Source: Rhea pennata
Taxonomy: Eukaryota > Chordata > Aves > Rheiformes > Rheidae
NCBI RefSeq assembly: GCF_028389875.1
Contig: NC_084670.1
Span: 11,193,383-11,257,382, forward strand
Direction: 5' to 3'
Length of the DNA: 64,000 bases
Part shown: positions 61,371-64,000 of the stretch, piece after piece
Layout of the letters: every line of letters starts with the position of its first letter
Numbering within the stretch: position 1 is the first letter of the stretch
Made by a program: the position numbers and the translations under genes
The notes under the pieces: model-generated
Told to the model about the DNA's origin: nothing
What the model saw: the letters and a program-made list of their open reading frames with translations, nothing else
Databases searched by the model: none

Positions 61371-62967
61371 TCAGTGAAATGTGTTTCTATGGGCTTCTCC
61401 TGGCAGGCCTAGCAGTCTGAATCTCTCTGCAGGAGGAGTGGAAAAGTAGGCTTTCTGCTCCTCTGAGTACTTTTCCTTCACTTCAATTATGTCCCTGTAG
61501 CGCCAATCTTGCCAGTGGAAATTGAACTGCTCCAGCAACTCAATTCTTTTTTCCTCTGTGCTCACACAGTCAATAGGGGCAGACTGTTGCAGGAATGGTA
61601 CCTGAATATCCGGGAACAGGAGGAGAGCCCGGATAGCAAACCAGCCGCCATACTTGGGATGGATACATACGCCATAGATCTTCTAGAAGGACCAAAAAAA
61701 AAAGGGGGGGGGGGAGGTTTAGGACATCTCATTTTGTCTTTAGTACAGGTGAGTTCAAATCATTACGCTGAGCTTTGATATAATTCCTCACACCCACAGC
61801 CCACTGGTGGAGTGCTCTACAGGCAAGGAAGGAAAGCACTTTCTTGACCATGTGGCTCAAAGCATTGCATTTCATTCCCATTTTCCTATGCCCACACAGA
61901 GGCCACACTGTAATGTGGGAGAAGTTTCTTTCTGAAAATCTAACAGAAATAAAAAACAGCACAAGCTGTGTTCTGTTCAAGGTCTTCTTTTACATTGATA
62001 CTTATTCTCTTACCTAGTAAGTTAATAATCAAGATACTCTTCTCCATTCTCTTTTCCCTGTACCATGCCAAAGCATCTAGGAAGCTTCTGACTCCTGCCT
62101 GAAACACTTTATGTATCTGTATGTGACTGGGATTTATTTCCCTGCAGGAAGAACTAGTGAGTGAACAACAGTTGCGCAATTCAGTGATTGCAATTTGATG
62201 GCTCTTCAAGGATTCCTGGATTGCATTTTTGTCTCACCTTTTTCCCCCAAGGATCAAGCTTCATGTCCTTCCTCTGGTAGTAATATGCTGCTCCTGCAAC
62301 ATGGGCAGCTGTCTGTGCCAAGAATTTGGGCTTCCGGTTTGGCAGGATCTCATAATCACAGATGATGTCCACCTTCTGGTTAGGAAATTTCTGGGATGGG
62401 GGGAAAAATCAGCCCAGATTCATGAAAACAGATTTGCCACTAGAGAAGTGCTGAATACTAGCAAATCATGCATGTGGGAAGTAAGCCTACAGATTTCCAC
62501 CTCCTGCTCCTGAAATCTATCAGTAATTTTGCAGCCTTGGTTTCTCAGACTATGACTGTAAAGCACCCAGTGCCAAGTGTAGGCTGTAATGACAAAGGGA
62601 TATAATGTGCAGGTCAACAGCCTGTTGATGCTGTTAGTAAGAATTCAGCATCATGAATAATGCTTTTACCCTTTTGAAGAGCAAGGACAGGAATGTGGAG
62701 GACTGTCTCCTGCTCATGCCACCTGGTTATATGTCACAATAGTAAAAGAAGCTATTATTTCAAGGCTCTTACCTCCTTCACACATGATAAATGATGAGAA
62801 ACACACTGGTCCACAGGGTCCTTGATTATTTTTAACCGTTCTTTTTTCACAAAAGGCTTAAGGGCTTTGTCAAACATTGAAGGCGTGCTCAGGACAACGA
62901 AGGCCAGTGTGTCATCTGGGTATGGGAGATGAAAGGCTGTCTGGAGAACAGCATTGTACCATCCAAC
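61371..62967 (-). CDS. MMACHC: MMACHC (cblC) cobalamin-processing protein, 3' part
   Basis: Three coding exons on -: 62967-62773, 62390-62238 and 61682-61371; all junctions are phase 0, together 219 residues and a stop. The first coding exon (about 27 residues in human) is beyond 64000. MMACHC removes the upper axial ligand of cobalamins, by reductive decyanation or glutathione-dependent dealkylation, in the cytosol. Family segments appear in order: [52 protein letters not shown] (cobalamin/flavin-site region), [33 protein letters not shown] and [16 protein letters not shown]. The protein stops soon after, at [14 protein letters not shown], so it lacks the Pro/Ser-rich tail of mammalian MMACHC, which is not needed for catalysis. 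It converges on PRDX1, as in human. Identity is certain; exon-3 start at 61682 rather than 61679 is a choice between adjacent AGs. Confidence 0.95.
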
Positions 62968-64000
62968 CTTTGGCAAAGACAAACAAATCTCCATTAAAAC
63001 AGGGTCACCACTCTTTTGCCAGTGGGCATGCAGTAATTGGAAAAGAAAAGAAAAGAAAAGAAAAGAAAAGAAAAGAAAAGAAAAGAAAAGAAAAGAAAAG
63101 AAAAGAAAAGAAAAGAAAAGAAAAGAAAAGAAAAAAGTTGAAAGTAGTGCAGCTACCTTCATTTGCAACCCAGATATGCAGCCTGTATAATTCCTTCCAT
63201 TCAAACCAAGCAGCTTTGCATACTGGGATTTACAGTTTCTGGAAGCTGTATTTTGATGTGAGAGATAAGGATGATCTACTGCATTCAGCTGAAGACAGCC
63301 CTTTATCCAACTCTGTCCAGAAACTGTAGATGGAAGTATCAGCAACTAGTCTTGCCAGTGCAGATCAGATGTTTTGGTTTAGAGAAACCTTTTTACAGTT
63401 GTGTCTGATTCTCACTTGGATTGTTATTTAGACAAGGTTCCTAGTGCTTGTACTACTTCTTAGTAGGATTTGGCCAGTTCACAGCCCTTCTGCCCCCTTG
63501 AAAGCTCCATCACCAATTTTTAACTTCACTTACTTCTACAGCAAATACCTGTTGTGCCAGCAGATGCAAACAAATTCATTATGAATCAAAATCCTACATA
63601 CAAATGCCCCTGCCAACAACAACAAAAAAAACCCTCACAGAATCTGTAGCCTAGAAAAGCAGACTTCTCTCCAAATAGCCAACTATCCAAAAGAACTTAA
63701 AGGCTTTTAACTGCAGGACACTGCATGGGAAATAAACCATGGGAATACAGCTTACTGTCAAACATCCAAAGTACTTTTCTCCCTAAAGCTATTTTACCGT
63801 AATGGAAAGATAAAAGTCAAAATCAGGTGTGTCAAGGACAGAAAGGGCATCCAATTGCCAGTCTTGCTAACACAACAGAAAGCTGAAGAGCAACATGCTC
63901 TGAAATTTTTCTTCTATCCAAGATTTTCTAGGAGATCCCATTGACTCTTAAGCCATTCCTGGCACAGTGCTGTTTTCTGGAGTTCTACCATTGAGAGGGA
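62968..64000 (-). other. MMACHC: MMACHC intron 1 (partial)
   Basis: Intron sequence running off the window edge. I looked for the N-terminal exon (a PFGFEVYPF-like motif) on - and did not find it. It contains the AAAAG microsatellite. Confidence 0.6.
63041..63134. repeat. (AAAAG)n microsatellite, about 18-19 units
   Basis: A nearly pure pentanucleotide array. On the MMACHC coding strand it is (CTTTT)n and ends 73 nt before the acceptor of exon 2. Confidence 0.95.

Noticed and set aside
62755-63345. 196-codon frame on - spanning MMACHC exon 2 and the AAAAG array
   Set aside because: Only 62773-62967 is exon. The rest is the microsatellite translated as SFLFF repeats plus intron, beyond a good acceptor.

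Overview
The window is vertebrate nuclear DNA, most likely from a bird. It has spliced genes with GT-AG introns, five CpG islands, short CR1 LINE tails ending in the usual TTCTATGA-type sequence, and very compact GC-rich introns in the first gene. The gene order matches the segment known from human chromosome 1p34: CCDC17, NASP, AKR1A1, PRDX1, MMACHC. I assigned genes by translating exons and comparing them with family sequences from memory; no database search was run.

Layout. 0.4-2.75 kb: a GC-rich CCDC17-like gene on +, seven short exons. 3.4-15.1 kb: NASP on -, 13 coding exons that join in frame to 695 residues, facing CCDC17 tail to tail. 15.6-17.9 kb: intergenic, with weak CORE-SINE-like relics. 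18.0-37.2 kb: AKR1A1 on -, eight coding exons giving 327 residues, with a non-coding first exon in a CpG island. 37.2-41.3 kb: intergenic, nothing recognised. 41.3-49.5 kb: PRDX1 on +, a non-coding first exon under a TATA box and an antioxidant-response-type site, then five coding exons giving 199 residues. 49.5-59.2 kb: mostly anonymous sequence, but with a CpG island and two phase-compatible open exons on + that may be an unassigned gene. 59.2-64 kb: MMACHC on -, its last three coding exons; the first coding exon lies beyond the window.

Functions. These are housekeeping genes, not a pathway cluster: a histone H3-H4 chaperone (NASP), an NADPH aldehyde reductase (AKR1A1), a thiol peroxidase (PRDX1), a cobalamin-processing enzyme (MMACHC) and a coiled-coil protein of uncertain role (CCDC17). 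PRDX1 and MMACHC converge, as in mammals.

Most notable structures: a 154/158-bp inverted duplication about 98% identical inside PRDX1 intron 1; the possible gene between PRDX1 and MMACHC; repeated ZNF143/GFY-like motifs upstream of NASP; and a CCDC17 gene that seems to lack its C-terminal half. I saw no viral element, CRISPR array, tRNA or rRNA gene.
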